Part shown: piece after piece, positions 15,518-22,644 of the stretch
Numbering within the stretch: the first letter of the stretch is position 1
Layout: each line of letters starts with the position of its first letter
From: Pseudonocardia sp. 73-21
GTDB lineage: Bacteria > Actinomycetota > Actinomycetes > Mycobacteriales > Pseudonocardiaceae
Reading direction: 5' to 3'
Length of the DNA: 64,000 bases
NCBI RefSeq assembly: GCF_001899645.1
Contig: NZ_MKVV01000098.1
Coordinates: 46,944 to 110,943 of the forward strand
The notes under the pieces: model-generated
What the model was told of the DNA's origin: nothing
The model's database searches: none
Seen by the model: the letters and a program-made list of their open reading frames with translations, nothing else
Made by a program: the position numbers and the translations under genes

Positions 15518-16782
15518 CGAAACCGGGTGACTGGGCCGACGCCCTCGACCGGCACCGGCCGCCGGCCTTCGACCCGACGGCCCACCGGCGGGTGGTGGTC
15601 GTGGCCGCCCACCCCGACGACGAGACGCTCGGGGCGGGCGGCGCCGTCCGGGCGCTGCACGCGGCCGGGGCGGACCTCTCGCTCGTGGTGGCCACCGACG
15701 GCGAGGCCGCCTACCCCGGTCTGGACACGGCGGCGCGGGCCGGGCTCGGCCGGGCCCGCCGCGTCGAGATGGGCGAAGCGCTGGCCGCCCAGGGCCTGGC
15801 CGGCGTGCCCGTGACCTGGCTGGGCCTGCCCGACTCGGGCCTCGACGCGTGCGGTGACGACCTGCGCGACGCGCTGGTCCCGGTGCTGGCCGGGGCCGAC
15901 GCCTGGCTGGCCCCCTGGTCCGGCGACCCGCACCCCGACCACCGGGCGGCCGGGCTCGCCGCGGCGGCGGCCGCCCCGGTGACCGCGCACGGCTGGTCCT
16001 ACCCGATCTGGATGTGGGCCTGGCTCGCCGCCGACGACCCGGTTGTCCCGTGGGACCGCGCCCGCGCCGTGCTCCTCGACGACGCCGCCCGCGCGGCCCG
16101 GCGCGCCGGGGTGGAGTGCTTCACCTCGCAGGTGCGCCCCGGCCCGGACGGCTCGCCCGCCGTCCTCGCCGCGGGGCTGCTCGACCACGTCGACCGCCCC
16201 GTCGACCTGCTGTTCCGGGAGCCGCGGGCCACGTCGGCGCCCGTCGAACGGTTCGCGTCCCTGTACGCGGAGGGCGACCCCTGGGACACCGGATCCTGGT
16301 ACGAGCAGCGCAAGCGGGCCGTCGTGCTCGCCTCGCTGCCCCGGGCGGGCTACCGGCACGGGTTCGAGCCCGGCTGCGGCGCCGGCGAGCTCAGCGCGGG
16401 TCTCGCCGGGCGCTGCGCCGTGCTCGACTCGTCCGACCCGGTGCCCGAGGCGGTGGAGCGGGCCCGCGCCGCGCGCCCGGGGGCGCGCGTGCAGGTGGCC
16501 GGGCTGCCCGACGGCGTGCCGGACGGGCCGCTCGACCTCGTCGTGTTCAGCGAGGTCCTCTACTACCTCGACGACGCGACCGTCGCGACCACGCTCGACC
16601 GCGTCCTGGCTGCGACGGCCCCCGGCGCCGACGTCGTCGCGGTGCACTGGCGCGGCTGGCCCGCCGAGGCCCCGCGCGACGCCGCGGCCACCCACCGGCT
16701 GCTGACCGCCCGTCCGGAGCTCGACATCCTCGTCGAGCACACGGACGAGGACTTCCTGCTGCACGTGCTGCGTCGCCGGTGA
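15514..16782 (+). CDS. PIG-L deacetylase fused to NodS-like methyltransferase
   Basis: The 422-residue two-domain protein begins with a LmbE/PIG-L zinc deacetylase domain (about residues 25-235): VVVAAHPDDETLGAGGAVRAL holds the AHPDDE metal motif, and SGDPHPDHRAAGLAA the second histidine pair. This family includes MshB and GlcNAc-PI deacetylase, which remove N-acetyl groups from amino sugars. Residues 245-420 form a class I SAM methyltransferase. FASLYAEGDPWDTGSWYEQRKR and HGFEPGCGAGELSAGL resemble NodS-type N-methyltransferases, and VFSEVLYYLDD follows. Fusion suggests sequential deacetylation and N-methylation of one sugar. GTG at 15514 overlaps the upstream stop. The 3' end enters a 27-bp tandem repeat. 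Confidence 0.85.
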   Translation: MTKPGDWADALDRHRPPAFDPTAHRRVVVVAAHPDDETLGAGGAVRALHAAGADLSLVVATDGEAAYPGLDTAARAGLGRARRVEMGEALAAQGLAGVPVTWLGLPDSGLDACGDDLRDALVPVLAGADAWLAPWSGDPHPDHRAAGLAAAAAAPVTAHGWSYPIWMWAWLAADDPVVPWDRARAVLLDDAARAARRAGVECFTSQVRPGPDGSPAVLAAGLLDHVDRPVDLLFREPRATSAPVERFASLYAEGDPWDTGSWYEQRKRAVVLASLPRAGYRHGFEPGCGAGELSAGLAGRCAVLDSSDPVPEAVERARAARPGARVQVAGLPDGVPDGPLDLVVFSEVLYYLDDATVATTLDRVLAATAPGADVVAVHWRGWPAEAPRDAAATHRLLTARPELDILVEHTDEDFLLHVLRRR

Positions 16783-16873
16783 CCGCTCCGCGGGAAGGGC
16801 CGCCGGTGACCGCTCCGCGGGAAGGGCCGCCGGTGACCGCTCCGCGGGCAGGGCCGCCGGTGACCGCTCCGCA
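16774..16873 (+). repeat. 27-bp tandem repeat carrying start codons
   Basis: Three full units and one partial unit of GTGACCGCTCCGCGGGAAGG(G/…)CCGCCG begin at 16779, 16806, 16833 and 16860. The third unit has one change (GGGCAGGG) and the fourth diverges after GACCGCTCCGC. Each unit starts with GTG in the frame of the downstream glycosyltransferase. It also contains GGAAGGG a few bases before the next GTG, so ribosome-binding-site and start have been duplicated together. The first unit contains the stop of the upstream gene. Confidence 0.9.
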
Positions 16874-17651
16874 CGCGGTGGCCGTCGTGATCCCGGCCCG
16901 GGACGAGGAGGATGCGATCGAGGCCTGCCTGCTCAGCGTCCGGGAGTCGCTGCGGCACCTGCCGCCGACGGTCGAGACGGTCCTGACCGTGGTGCTCGAC
17001 CGCTGCGTGGACGACACCCCGGCCCTGGTGGACGCCCTCACCGCGGACTGGCCGGGGGCGGCGTCGCTGCGGGTGCTCGGTGCGGGGGAGCGCCGGGTCG
17101 CCGGGCTCGGGGACGGGAGCGGACCGGCCCACATCGTGGGCGGATCGGGCGTGGGCGCGCTGCGCGACCTCGGCGTCCGCGACGCGCTCGACCGCCTGCG
17201 GCACCTGCCGCCCGGGGCGGTGTGGCTGCTGCACACCGACGCGGACACGACCGTCCCGCCGAACTGGGCGACGGCCCACGTCGAGCTGGCCGCCGCCGGG
17301 GCCGCCGGCGTCGCGGGCACGGTCGAGCTGACCGACGGCCTGTCGTCCTGGGCCGCACGGCGCCACGAGCAGCTGGTGGTGGCCGGTACCGATGGCGACG
17401 CGCATCACCACGTCTACGGCGCCAACCTCGGGGTCCGGGCCGACGCCCACCTCGCCGTGGGCGGCTTCCCCGTCGACGGGGCCGGGGAGGACCACGGCCT
17501 GTGGCAGGCCCTGGGCGCCGCGGGATACCCGTTGCGCCGGCCGTCGGGGCTGCGGGTGCGGACCAGCTCACGCACCTGCGGGCGGGCGAGCGGCGGGCTC
17601 GCGGACCTCCTGCGCGACCTGCACGCGGCGGGGCGGGCCGGCGGGCTGTAG
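16779..17651 (+). CDS. GT2-family glycosyltransferase
   Basis: This is a family 2 glycosyltransferase of up to 290 residues. The core has VAVVIPARDEEDAIEACLLSVRESL, TVVLDRCVDDTPALVDAL, GAVWLLHTDADTTVPPNWATAHV (DxD), AGVAGTVEL, YGANLGVRADAHLAVGGFP and GEDHGLWQALGAAG. The N-terminus (VTAPREGPP repeated) is encoded by a 27-bp tandem repeat offering four GTG starts. The second and third (16806, 16833) have the best upstream GGAAGGG. The longest start overlaps the upstream stop as GTGA and is used here. In context it likely transfers the sugar that the deacetylase/methyltransferase modifies, or uses the modified product. Confidence 0.85.
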   Translation: MTAPREGPPVTAPREGPPVTAPRAGPPVTAPHAVAVVIPARDEEDAIEACLLSVRESLRHLPPTVETVLTVVLDRCVDDTPALVDALTADWPGAASLRVLGAGERRVAGLGDGSGPAHIVGGSGVGALRDLGVRDALDRLRHLPPGAVWLLHTDADTTVPPNWATAHVELAAAGAAGVAGTVELTDGLSSWAARRHEQLVVAGTDGDAHHHVYGANLGVRADAHLAVGGFPVDGAGEDHGLWQALGAAGYPLRRPSGLRVRTSSRTCGRASGGLADLLRDLHAAGRAGGL

Positions 17652-17780
17652 GAGGTGCCGGACCGGAAGGCGCCGGCGTGATCGCCTCCCGGCCCGGGCG
17701 GGAGCGACCGCGGCGACATCGCCACGATCGTGGGGTGGGACCGGGACCCGGTCGCCGCCGAGCGTGGTCGGGTCCCGGCA

Positions 17781-17794
17781 GGGCCGAAGGTCCC
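17781..17794. promoter_or_regulatory. DosR/DevR-like palindromic box
   Basis: GGGCCGAAGGTCCC is an imperfect palindrome resembling the GGGACC-TT-GGNCCC type of box bound by DosR/DevR regulators. It lies in the 160-bp gap between two convergent genes, so it may be the promoter remnant of a lost gene. The gap holds no other recognisable feature. Confidence 0.4.
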
Positions 17795-17813
17795 GTGCCG
17801 CGCCGGATCGCCC

Positions 17814-18242
17814 TCAGGAGCGGATCGTGCGCGAGTCCTGCTCGGGCCGGGGGCCGGGGGTGTCGAGCCGGACCCGGTGCCCGGAGAGCTGCCGCAGCGC
17901 CACGACCACGGCGTGGGTCTCGGATACGGTGCCCGCGACCCAGCGCCGGTCCACGGCGGTGATCTCGCAGGCCGGGCCCACCCCGAGGACGGTCCAGCCC
18001 GCGTGGGTGACCGGGTCGATGTCGTCGGCCTGGAAGCCGACCACCGCGTGCCGGGTGACCGTCGACAGCAGGCCCCCGTCGGTGATGTGGAAGACGACGT
18101 CGTCGCCGTCGAGGACGTAGCGGACCGGCTGCACGGCGGGCATCGCCGAGGCGGTGAACACGACCCGTCCGAGCGCGCCCGCGCCGAGCAGGTGCAGGCA
18201 GTCGGCCCGGGTGAGGCTGTCGGGCCCGGTGCAGAGGGTCAC
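17814..18242 (-). CDS. pyridoxamine 5'-phosphate oxidase-fold protein (PNPOx-like)
   Basis: The 142-residue split-barrel flavin-binding protein reads TRADCLHLLGAGALGRVVFTASAMPAVQPVRYVLDGDDVVFHI, the standard opening of 'pyridoxamine 5'-phosphate oxidase family' proteins common in DosR regulons. GPACEITAVD and VVALRQLSGHRVRL follow. GTG at 18242 is the first start in this frame. An 18-codon upstream ORF (ATG at 18297, MTTTTPVPG…) ends in a GTGA overlap with it. That ORF is either a coupling leader or the frameshifted native N-terminus. A DosR-box-like palindrome lies at 18353. Role is probably redox/stress related. Confidence 0.8.
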   Translation of the reverse strand: MTLCTGPDSLTRADCLHLLGAGALGRVVFTASAMPAVQPVRYVLDGDDVVFHITDGGLLSTVTRHAVVGFQADDIDPVTHAGWTVLGVGPACEITAVDRRWVAGTVSETHAVVVALRQLSGHRVRLDTPGPRPEQDSRTIRS

Positions 18243-18352
18243 GCCGGGCGCGTTCCGGTCGGGCGTGCGCCGGGGACGGGTGTCGTGGTGGTCATGTGCT
18301 CTCCGATCGTCGCCGTCCCGTCGACACTGCCGCGGCGCCGCGCCGGGCGGCA

Positions 18353-18366
18353 GGGTCGGAGGGCCC
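18353..18366 (-). promoter_or_regulatory. DosR/DevR-like box upstream of PNPOx gene
   Basis: GGGTCGGAGGGCCC matches 11 of 14 positions of the box at 17781 (GGGCCGAAGGTCCC). It lies 56 bases upstream of the ATG at 18297 and 111 bases upstream of GTG 18242, a sensible place for an activator site. Confidence 0.35.
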
Positions 18367-18389
18367 TCGATCGGTGCCGTCCGGCCCGG

Positions 18390-18569
18390 GCGGGTGAGCC
18401 CGTCGTGCACGCTGATGTCGACGGCCGCGTGCCGGGCGTTCGCGTGCCGGGCGATGTTGCTCAGGGCCCCGCGCAGCACTAACCGGGCCGCGATCAGCAC
18501 GTCGTCGACCTGCCGGGTGCCCACCGTCGGCACGACCATCACCGGGTCGAGCGCCAGGCGGGCCGACAC
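18390..18569 (-). pseudogene. histidine kinase fragment (DosS/DevS-like ATPase N-box)
   Basis: A short stretch translates as DDVLIAARLVLRGALSNIARHANARHAAVDISV. This corresponds to the N-box region of NarL-type sensor kinases of the DosS/DevS class (usual form LREALSNVARHA). The conserved Glu before AL is Gly here. The upstream dimerisation/GAF parts and downstream G-boxes are missing, and the frame continues into unrelated sequence toward the PNPOx gene. It is best read as a remnant of a deleted dormancy-type kinase. The region 18243-18596 contains this fragment and a possible DosR box. Confidence 0.6.
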
Positions 18570-18596
18570 GGCGGAGCCGAGGCCGCGACCGTGCCG

Positions 18597-20036
18597 TCAG
18601 GGGGTCCGCCGGCGGCGGACGGAGAGCCCCACCAGCAGGGCCCCGACGACCAGGCCGATGCCGGCGCCGATGTACTGGCCGATCCAGACCCAGCGCAGCC
18701 CGGGGGCCTGGGCGCCCGCGGACAGCTCGGCGACGACCGGCCGGCTGCCGTCGGCGTTCATCACCACGGCGGCCCAGCGGCCCTCGGCGACCCTCCAGGT
18801 GAGCTGCTGCGGGCCGGGTCCGGTGGCGGAGGCGACCCAGAACGGCTGCTGCGCAGGCGGTGTCGCGGGCGCGCCGCTGCCGACCTGCTGCTGCTGGATG
18901 GCACCGGTGTCCGGGCGGAATCCGAGAACCCGGTCGCGCTGGACGGCGGCGAGGTAACCGTCCACGGCGTCGGCGGGGCCGATCCCGACGAACACGCTGC
19001 CGCCCCGGGCGGCGGCGTTCACCCGGATGTCGCCCACCAGCGCGTCGACGTTGTTGCTGGTGGTGGTGTTGCTCAGCTCGAGCGGGTCGAAGACCAGGGC
19101 GTAGCCGTTGCCGGTGAAGGTCCGGGTGGGGGTGTTCAGGAACCCGGACGTGTCGCGGCCCGCGCGGTCGGCCGTCAGGACGGCGGTGCCGCCGATGGCC
19201 GCCCCGATGCCGCCGAGCAACAGCAGGGACCCGGCGACGACGGCGACGACCCGACCCGTCGACCACGTCGGGTGCCCGGCCGGCGGGGTGGACAGGGCGA
19301 CCGCACCGGACGGAGCGGGCTCGGCGGGCTCGGCGGGCTCGGAGCCCCCCTGGTCGAGCCGGAACGCCGGGTACGCGTCGGTCATCAGCGCGGTGTAGGC
19401 CGTCACGCGCAGCACCCAGCGGTGCATGCCGATCAGCAGGTCGAACAGCCCGCGCGGGTAGCGGCCGGTGAACAGCAGCGCGACCCCGACGACGAGGACG
19501 AGCAGGCCGATCAGCCCGCCGGAGGCCCAGCTGCCGTTCGTGTCCGCGGAGTAGACGGCGTAGCTGCCGCTCCCGACGAAGAACGCGATGACCACGTAGT
19601 GCGGCAGGGCCAGCAGCCACTTGACCAGCACCATGCCGCGCGTGAGGTGGGCGGGATAGGTGATGTCGAGGCCGGCCGGGTAGTCCGGCGCCGGGCCGAG
19701 GGTGAACGGGGGATACCGGTCGGTGCCGAGCGCGCCGTAGCTGTAGTAGGCCACGCGCCAGCTCCAGCGCAGGACGCCCAGGTTGAACTCGAAGATCGAA
19801 CGCGGGTAGTGGCCGGTGATCAGGATCGCGACGAACGCGACGACCGTCAGCACGGCGAAGGCGGCCCACAACAGCGCCAGCACGATCAGGTGGGGGACGA
19901 CGAGCAGCCACTTGACCAGCCACAGACCGCGGCTGAGCGGCTCGTCGAGTCGTGCGGTGACGCGGACGGGACCGGTGCGGTCCGGACCGGGGTGAAGAGG
20001 ACCGGCGCTGGCCGGACTGTCGACGGTGGACGTCAT
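18597..20036 (-). CDS. DUF4389 membrane protein with extracytoplasmic C-terminal region
   Basis: The 479-residue membrane protein has two DUF4389-type modules. RGLWLVKWLLVVPHLIVLALLW…VAFVAILITGHYPRSIFEFNLGVLRWSWRV is followed by a second copy, RGMVLVKWLLALPHYVVIAFFVG…VALLFTGRYPRGLFDLLIGMHRWVLRV. Each module has a pair of hydrophobic helices and the (T)G(H/R)YPR motif. A linker rich in EPAEP leads to another helix (VVAVVAGSLLLLGGIGAAIGG). A soluble region of about 150 residues then ends in a last helix (YIGAGIGLVVGALLVGL). Function unknown; such proteins are frequent beside universal stress proteins in actinobacteria. ATG at 20036. The gap to the divergent USP gene holds a DosR-like box. Confidence 0.82.
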   Translation of the reverse strand: MTSTVDSPASAGPLHPGPDRTGPVRVTARLDEPLSRGLWLVKWLLVVPHLIVLALLWAAFAVLTVVAFVAILITGHYPRSIFEFNLGVLRWSWRVAYYSYGALGTDRYPPFTLGPAPDYPAGLDITYPAHLTRGMVLVKWLLALPHYVVIAFFVGSGSYAVYSADTNGSWASGGLIGLLVLVVGVALLFTGRYPRGLFDLLIGMHRWVLRVTAYTALMTDAYPAFRLDQGGSEPAEPAEPAPSGAVALSTPPAGHPTWSTGRVVAVVAGSLLLLGGIGAAIGGTAVLTADRAGRDTSGFLNTPTRTFTGNGYALVFDPLELSNTTTSNNVDALVGDIRVNAAARGGSVFVGIGPADAVDGYLAAVQRDRVLGFRPDTGAIQQQQVGSGAPATPPAQQPFWVASATGPGPQQLTWRVAEGRWAAVVMNADGSRPVVAELSAGAQAPGLRWVWIGQYIGAGIGLVVGALLVGLSVRRRRTP

Positions 20037-20155
20037 GGCTCCCCCTGGGGTGTCGGCCACCCACCGTCGTCGCCGTCCCCGGTGCACCGGCAGTGGCCGA
20101 CGACCCGGCAAACCGGGCTGAGTGGCCCGTCGTGGCCCGGGCCGACCGGCGGTCC

Positions 20156-20169
20156 GGGTCTTGTGGCCC
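20156..20169. promoter_or_regulatory. weak DosR/DevR-like box between divergent stress genes
   Basis: GGGTCTTGTGGCCC matches about 10 of 14 positions of the mycobacterial core GGGACTTWWGTCCC-type palindrome (reverse strand best). It lies 82 bases before the USP ATG and 120 bases before the DUF4389 ATG. Confidence 0.3.
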
Positions 20170-20250
20170 CCGGGAGAGGGACCTGAGCCGCTGCCGCGGG
20201 CCGTCGTGAGCGCGCAGCGTGGGGGTCCGGCACCGACGAAGGGGAACGCG

Positions 20251-21150
20251 ATGGACGCGCACGACATCAGGCGCACGGTGGTCGTCGGGGTCGACGGCTC
20301 GGAGGACTCCCTGCGGGCGGTCCGCTGGGGCGCGGCCGAGGCCGGGCGGCGCCACATCCCGCTCCGCCTGGTGCACGCCTTCGGATGGGGCCAGAGCGAC
20401 GTGGTCGGACACCCCGAACTGGGACATCGCTACCGCGACACCCTGCTGGCCCACGCCCGCGACCAGCTCCACCGCGCGGCCCAGGTGGCCGAGGAGCGGA
20501 CGCCGGGCGTCGACGTCGAGGAGCAGCTGGTGGTGGGCGCGCCCATGGCCGTGCTCGGCGACGAGAGCCGCCGTGCGCAGGTGCTCGTGCTCGGCGACCG
20601 GGGCCTCGGCCGGCTCCAGGGGCTGCTGCTGGGCTCGGTCGCCGCGGCGCTGGGGGCGCACGCGGCGTGCCCGGTCGTGGTGGTGCGCGGGTCCGAGCGG
20701 GACCCGGCCGACATCGCGGCCCTGCCGGTGGTCGTCGGCGTGGACGCCTCGGCCACGAGCGACGCCGCCGTCGCGTTCGCGTTCGAGACGGCCGCGGCGC
20801 TGCGGGTGTCCCTCGTCGCGGTGCACAGCTGGTGGGAGCCGGTGTTCGACCCGGCCCTCTCGTCCATGATCTTCGACTGGGACGCCATCCAGGCCTCCGA
20901 GGCCGAGCTGCTCGAGCAGCGGCTGGCCGAGTGGACCGCGAAGTACCCCGAGGTCTTCGTCGAACGCCACGCCGTCCGCGACCACCCGGCCCACGGGCTG
21001 CTCGAGCAGGCGGCGCAGGCCCAGCTCGTGGTGGTCGGCTCGCGCGGACGGGGCGGGTTCTCGTCGCTCGTGCTCGGCTCGGTCGGCCACGCGCTGCTGC
21101 ACCGCTCGCCGTGCCCGGTCGCGATCGTCCGGCCGGACGCCGAACGGTGA
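20251..21150 (+). CDS. tandem-domain universal stress protein
   Basis: The 299-residue protein contains two USP domains. Domain 1 (residues 8-146) opens RTVVVGVDGSEDSLRAVRWGAAEA and closes with VLVLGDRGLGRLQGLLLGSVAAALGAHAACPVVVVRG. Domain 2 (157-297) opens VVVGVDASATSDAAVAFAFETA and closes VVVGSRGRGGFSSLVLGSVGHALLHRSPCPVAIVR. Both keep the ATP-binding G-x2-G-x9-G(S/T) pattern. Such proteins are hallmark members of DosR/hypoxia regulons. The ATG at 20251 is preceded by GAAGGGGA. The stop overlaps the GTG of the CBS-BON gene (GTGA), so the two form an operon. Confidence 0.95.
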   Translation: MDAHDIRRTVVVGVDGSEDSLRAVRWGAAEAGRRHIPLRLVHAFGWGQSDVVGHPELGHRYRDTLLAHARDQLHRAAQVAEERTPGVDVEEQLVVGAPMAVLGDESRRAQVLVLGDRGLGRLQGLLLGSVAAALGAHAACPVVVVRGSERDPADIAALPVVVGVDASATSDAAVAFAFETAAALRVSLVAVHSWWEPVFDPALSSMIFDWDAIQASEAELLEQRLAEWTAKYPEVFVERHAVRDHPAHGLLEQAAQAQLVVVGSRGRGGFSSLVLGSVGHALLHRSPCPVAIVRPDAER

Positions 21151-21839
21151 AGCACGTGCATCGCATGACGGTCGGCGACGTGATGACGACGGCCGTGCTG
21201 TCGGTCGGGCCGGACACGTCCTTCCGCGAGGTCGCCACCACCCTGTTCGCGGGGGCGGTGCGCGCGGTCCCGGTCCTCGACACCGAGCAGCGGCTGCTGG
21301 GTGTGATCTCCGAGGCGGATCTGCTGGCCGGCGCCGAGCAGCCCGAGCCCACGGGCTGGCGCCACCGCCCGCGCCACACCGGCCGTCCGGGCCCGCACCA
21401 CCGGCACGGCACCACCGCGGCCGAGCTCATGAGCGCGCCCGCCGTCACGATCGCCCCCACCGCGACGGTCGCCGTGGCGGCACGGACGATGCGCGAGCGG
21501 TCGCTGAGCTGGCTGCCGGTGACGGACGAGGACGGGCGGATGGTCGGCGTGCTCGGCCGCTCGGACCTGCTCGCGGTGTTCCTGCGCGACGACGCCACCA
21601 TCCGGGCCGAGGTCGTCGACGGCGTGCTGGCCGGGATGCTCCTGGTCGATCCCGCGCGCGTCGCGGTCGAGGTCACCGACGGCGTGGTCACCCTCACCGG
21701 GCAGCTCGACACCCGGACCGACGCGGTGCTCGCCGCGCAGTTCGTCGAGCGTCTCGACGGTGTGGTGGAGGTGGTCGACCGGCTCACCTGGGAGACCGAC
21801 GCCCGACCGTCCGATCTCGACGTGGCGCACCTGTACTGA
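21147..21839 (+). CDS. CBS-pair and BON domain protein
   Basis: The 230-residue protein begins with a CBS pair, the first repeat in MTVGDVMTTAVLSVGPDTSFREVATTLFAGAVRAVPVLD…LLGVISEADLL and the second in TAAELMSAPAVTIAPTATVAVAARTMRERSLSWLPVTDEDGRMVGVLGRSDLL. These are separated by a His-rich linker (WRHRPRHTGRPGPHHRHG). A C-terminal BON domain follows (VAVEVTDGVVTLTGQLDTRTDAVLAAQFVERLDGVVEVVDRLTW). CBS pairs bind adenine nucleotides and BON domains associate with membranes or ligands. The combination is typical of actinobacterial hypoxic-response proteins. GTG at 21147 overlaps the USP stop; ATG at 21165 is an alternative. The gene keeps the stress-island theme. Confidence 0.92.
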   Translation: MKHVHRMTVGDVMTTAVLSVGPDTSFREVATTLFAGAVRAVPVLDTEQRLLGVISEADLLAGAEQPEPTGWRHRPRHTGRPGPHHRHGTTAAELMSAPAVTIAPTATVAVAARTMRERSLSWLPVTDEDGRMVGVLGRSDLLAVFLRDDATIRAEVVDGVLAGMLLVDPARVAVEVTDGVVTLTGQLDTRTDAVLAAQFVERLDGVVEVVDRLTWETDARPSDLDVAHLY

Positions 21840-21854
21840 CCGGCGCGGGCGGGC

Positions 21855-22502
21855 TCACACCGCTGCGGAGACCACGGCGCGGGCCGCGATCTCCGCACGC
21901 TCGGCGATGCCGTGCAGCATCCGCCGGCTCATCACGAAGCTGACCGCCGACGTCGGCACCACCACCAGCGGCGCCCACCACCGCAGGTGCTCGTAGCGTT
22001 CCCGGGTGATCAGCCGGGTGGTGCCGTCCGGCTCCTCGCGCAGCACGAACGCCCAGGTCATGTCGAACGGCGCGGAGCGGCCCAGCGGGATCCCGCCGCG
22101 CAGCACCAGCGAGCGGCCCGGCTCCACCGACACGACGGTCATGGCCACCTCGGGTGCGAGCTTGACCTCGCCCCCCACCACCACGTCCTGCCAGGCGGGC
22201 ACGATCTCCTGCGCGCTGTGGATGTCGCAGCCGACCAGGTTCTCCAGCGCGTCGTAGCTGTAGAAGCCGCCGCGGCCCTGTCCGAGCTGGGCGATCCACG
22301 GCCATACCTCCGCGGCGCGCGCGTACACCGTGACCGCGCGGGTCGTGGTGAGATCGGAGGCCTCGACCAGCTCGTCGCCGGGCAGTTCGGCGGCGATCTC
22401 GTCGGTCGTGGCGCCCCAGTGGGCCATCCACCGCCACCCGATCGCCTTGACGGTGACGAGCACGGCGAGCGGGACGGCGACGGTGCGCAGCGGGAGGGCC
22501 AT
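21855..22502 (-). CDS. SRPBCC-family protein with N-terminal hydrophobic segment
   Basis: The 215-residue protein starts MALPLRTVAVPLAVLVTVKAIGW, a hydrophobic anchor, followed by WRWMAHWGATTDEIAAELPGDELV. A START/SRPBCC-like domain follows: TTTRAVTVYARAAEVWPWIAQLGQGRGGFYSYDALENLVGCDIHSA, then FDMTWAFVLREEPDGTTRLITRERY, ending with a second hydrophobic helix (WWAPLVVVPTSAVSFVMSRRML). This 'WPWIAQLGQGRGGFYSYD' class is widespread in actinobacteria and not characterised. It is convergent with the CBS-BON gene and divergent from the membrane protein at 22645. ATG at 22502. Confidence 0.82.
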   Translation of the reverse strand: MALPLRTVAVPLAVLVTVKAIGWRWMAHWGATTDEIAAELPGDELVEASDLTTTRAVTVYARAAEVWPWIAQLGQGRGGFYSYDALENLVGCDIHSAQEIVPAWQDVVVGGEVKLAPEVAMTVVSVEPGRSLVLRGGIPLGRSAPFDMTWAFVLREEPDGTTRLITRERYEHLRWWAPLVVVPTSAVSFVMSRRMLHGIAERAEIAARAVVSAAV

Positions 22503-22529
22503 ACCTGCGACCGTGCACCGGCCGGGACG

Positions 22530-22552
22530 GGGCCGGAAGGGCCGTCCGGCCC
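22530..22552. promoter_or_regulatory. inverted repeat / DosR-like box in divergent promoter region
   Basis: GGGCCGGAAGGGCC (22530-22543) loosely resembles the other DosR-like boxes (10 of 14). It overlaps an inverted repeat GGCCGGA-AGGGCCG-TCCGGCC. It lies between the SRPBCC gene and the membrane protein gene, which are transcribed away from each other. Confidence 0.3.
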
Positions 22553-22644
22553 GCCGGGCGTGGCGTCGGCCCCGACGTGGCGTCCCGACCCATCCCGGTC
22601 GTTCGCCTCTGCCGTCCCGGACGGGCCCCGCGTAGACCGGGACC

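Noticed and set aside
16774-16873. Possible CRISPR array
   Set aside because: The units are contiguous with no unique spacers, are in frame with a gene, and no cas genes are present. The 55947-56060 repeat fails for the same reason.
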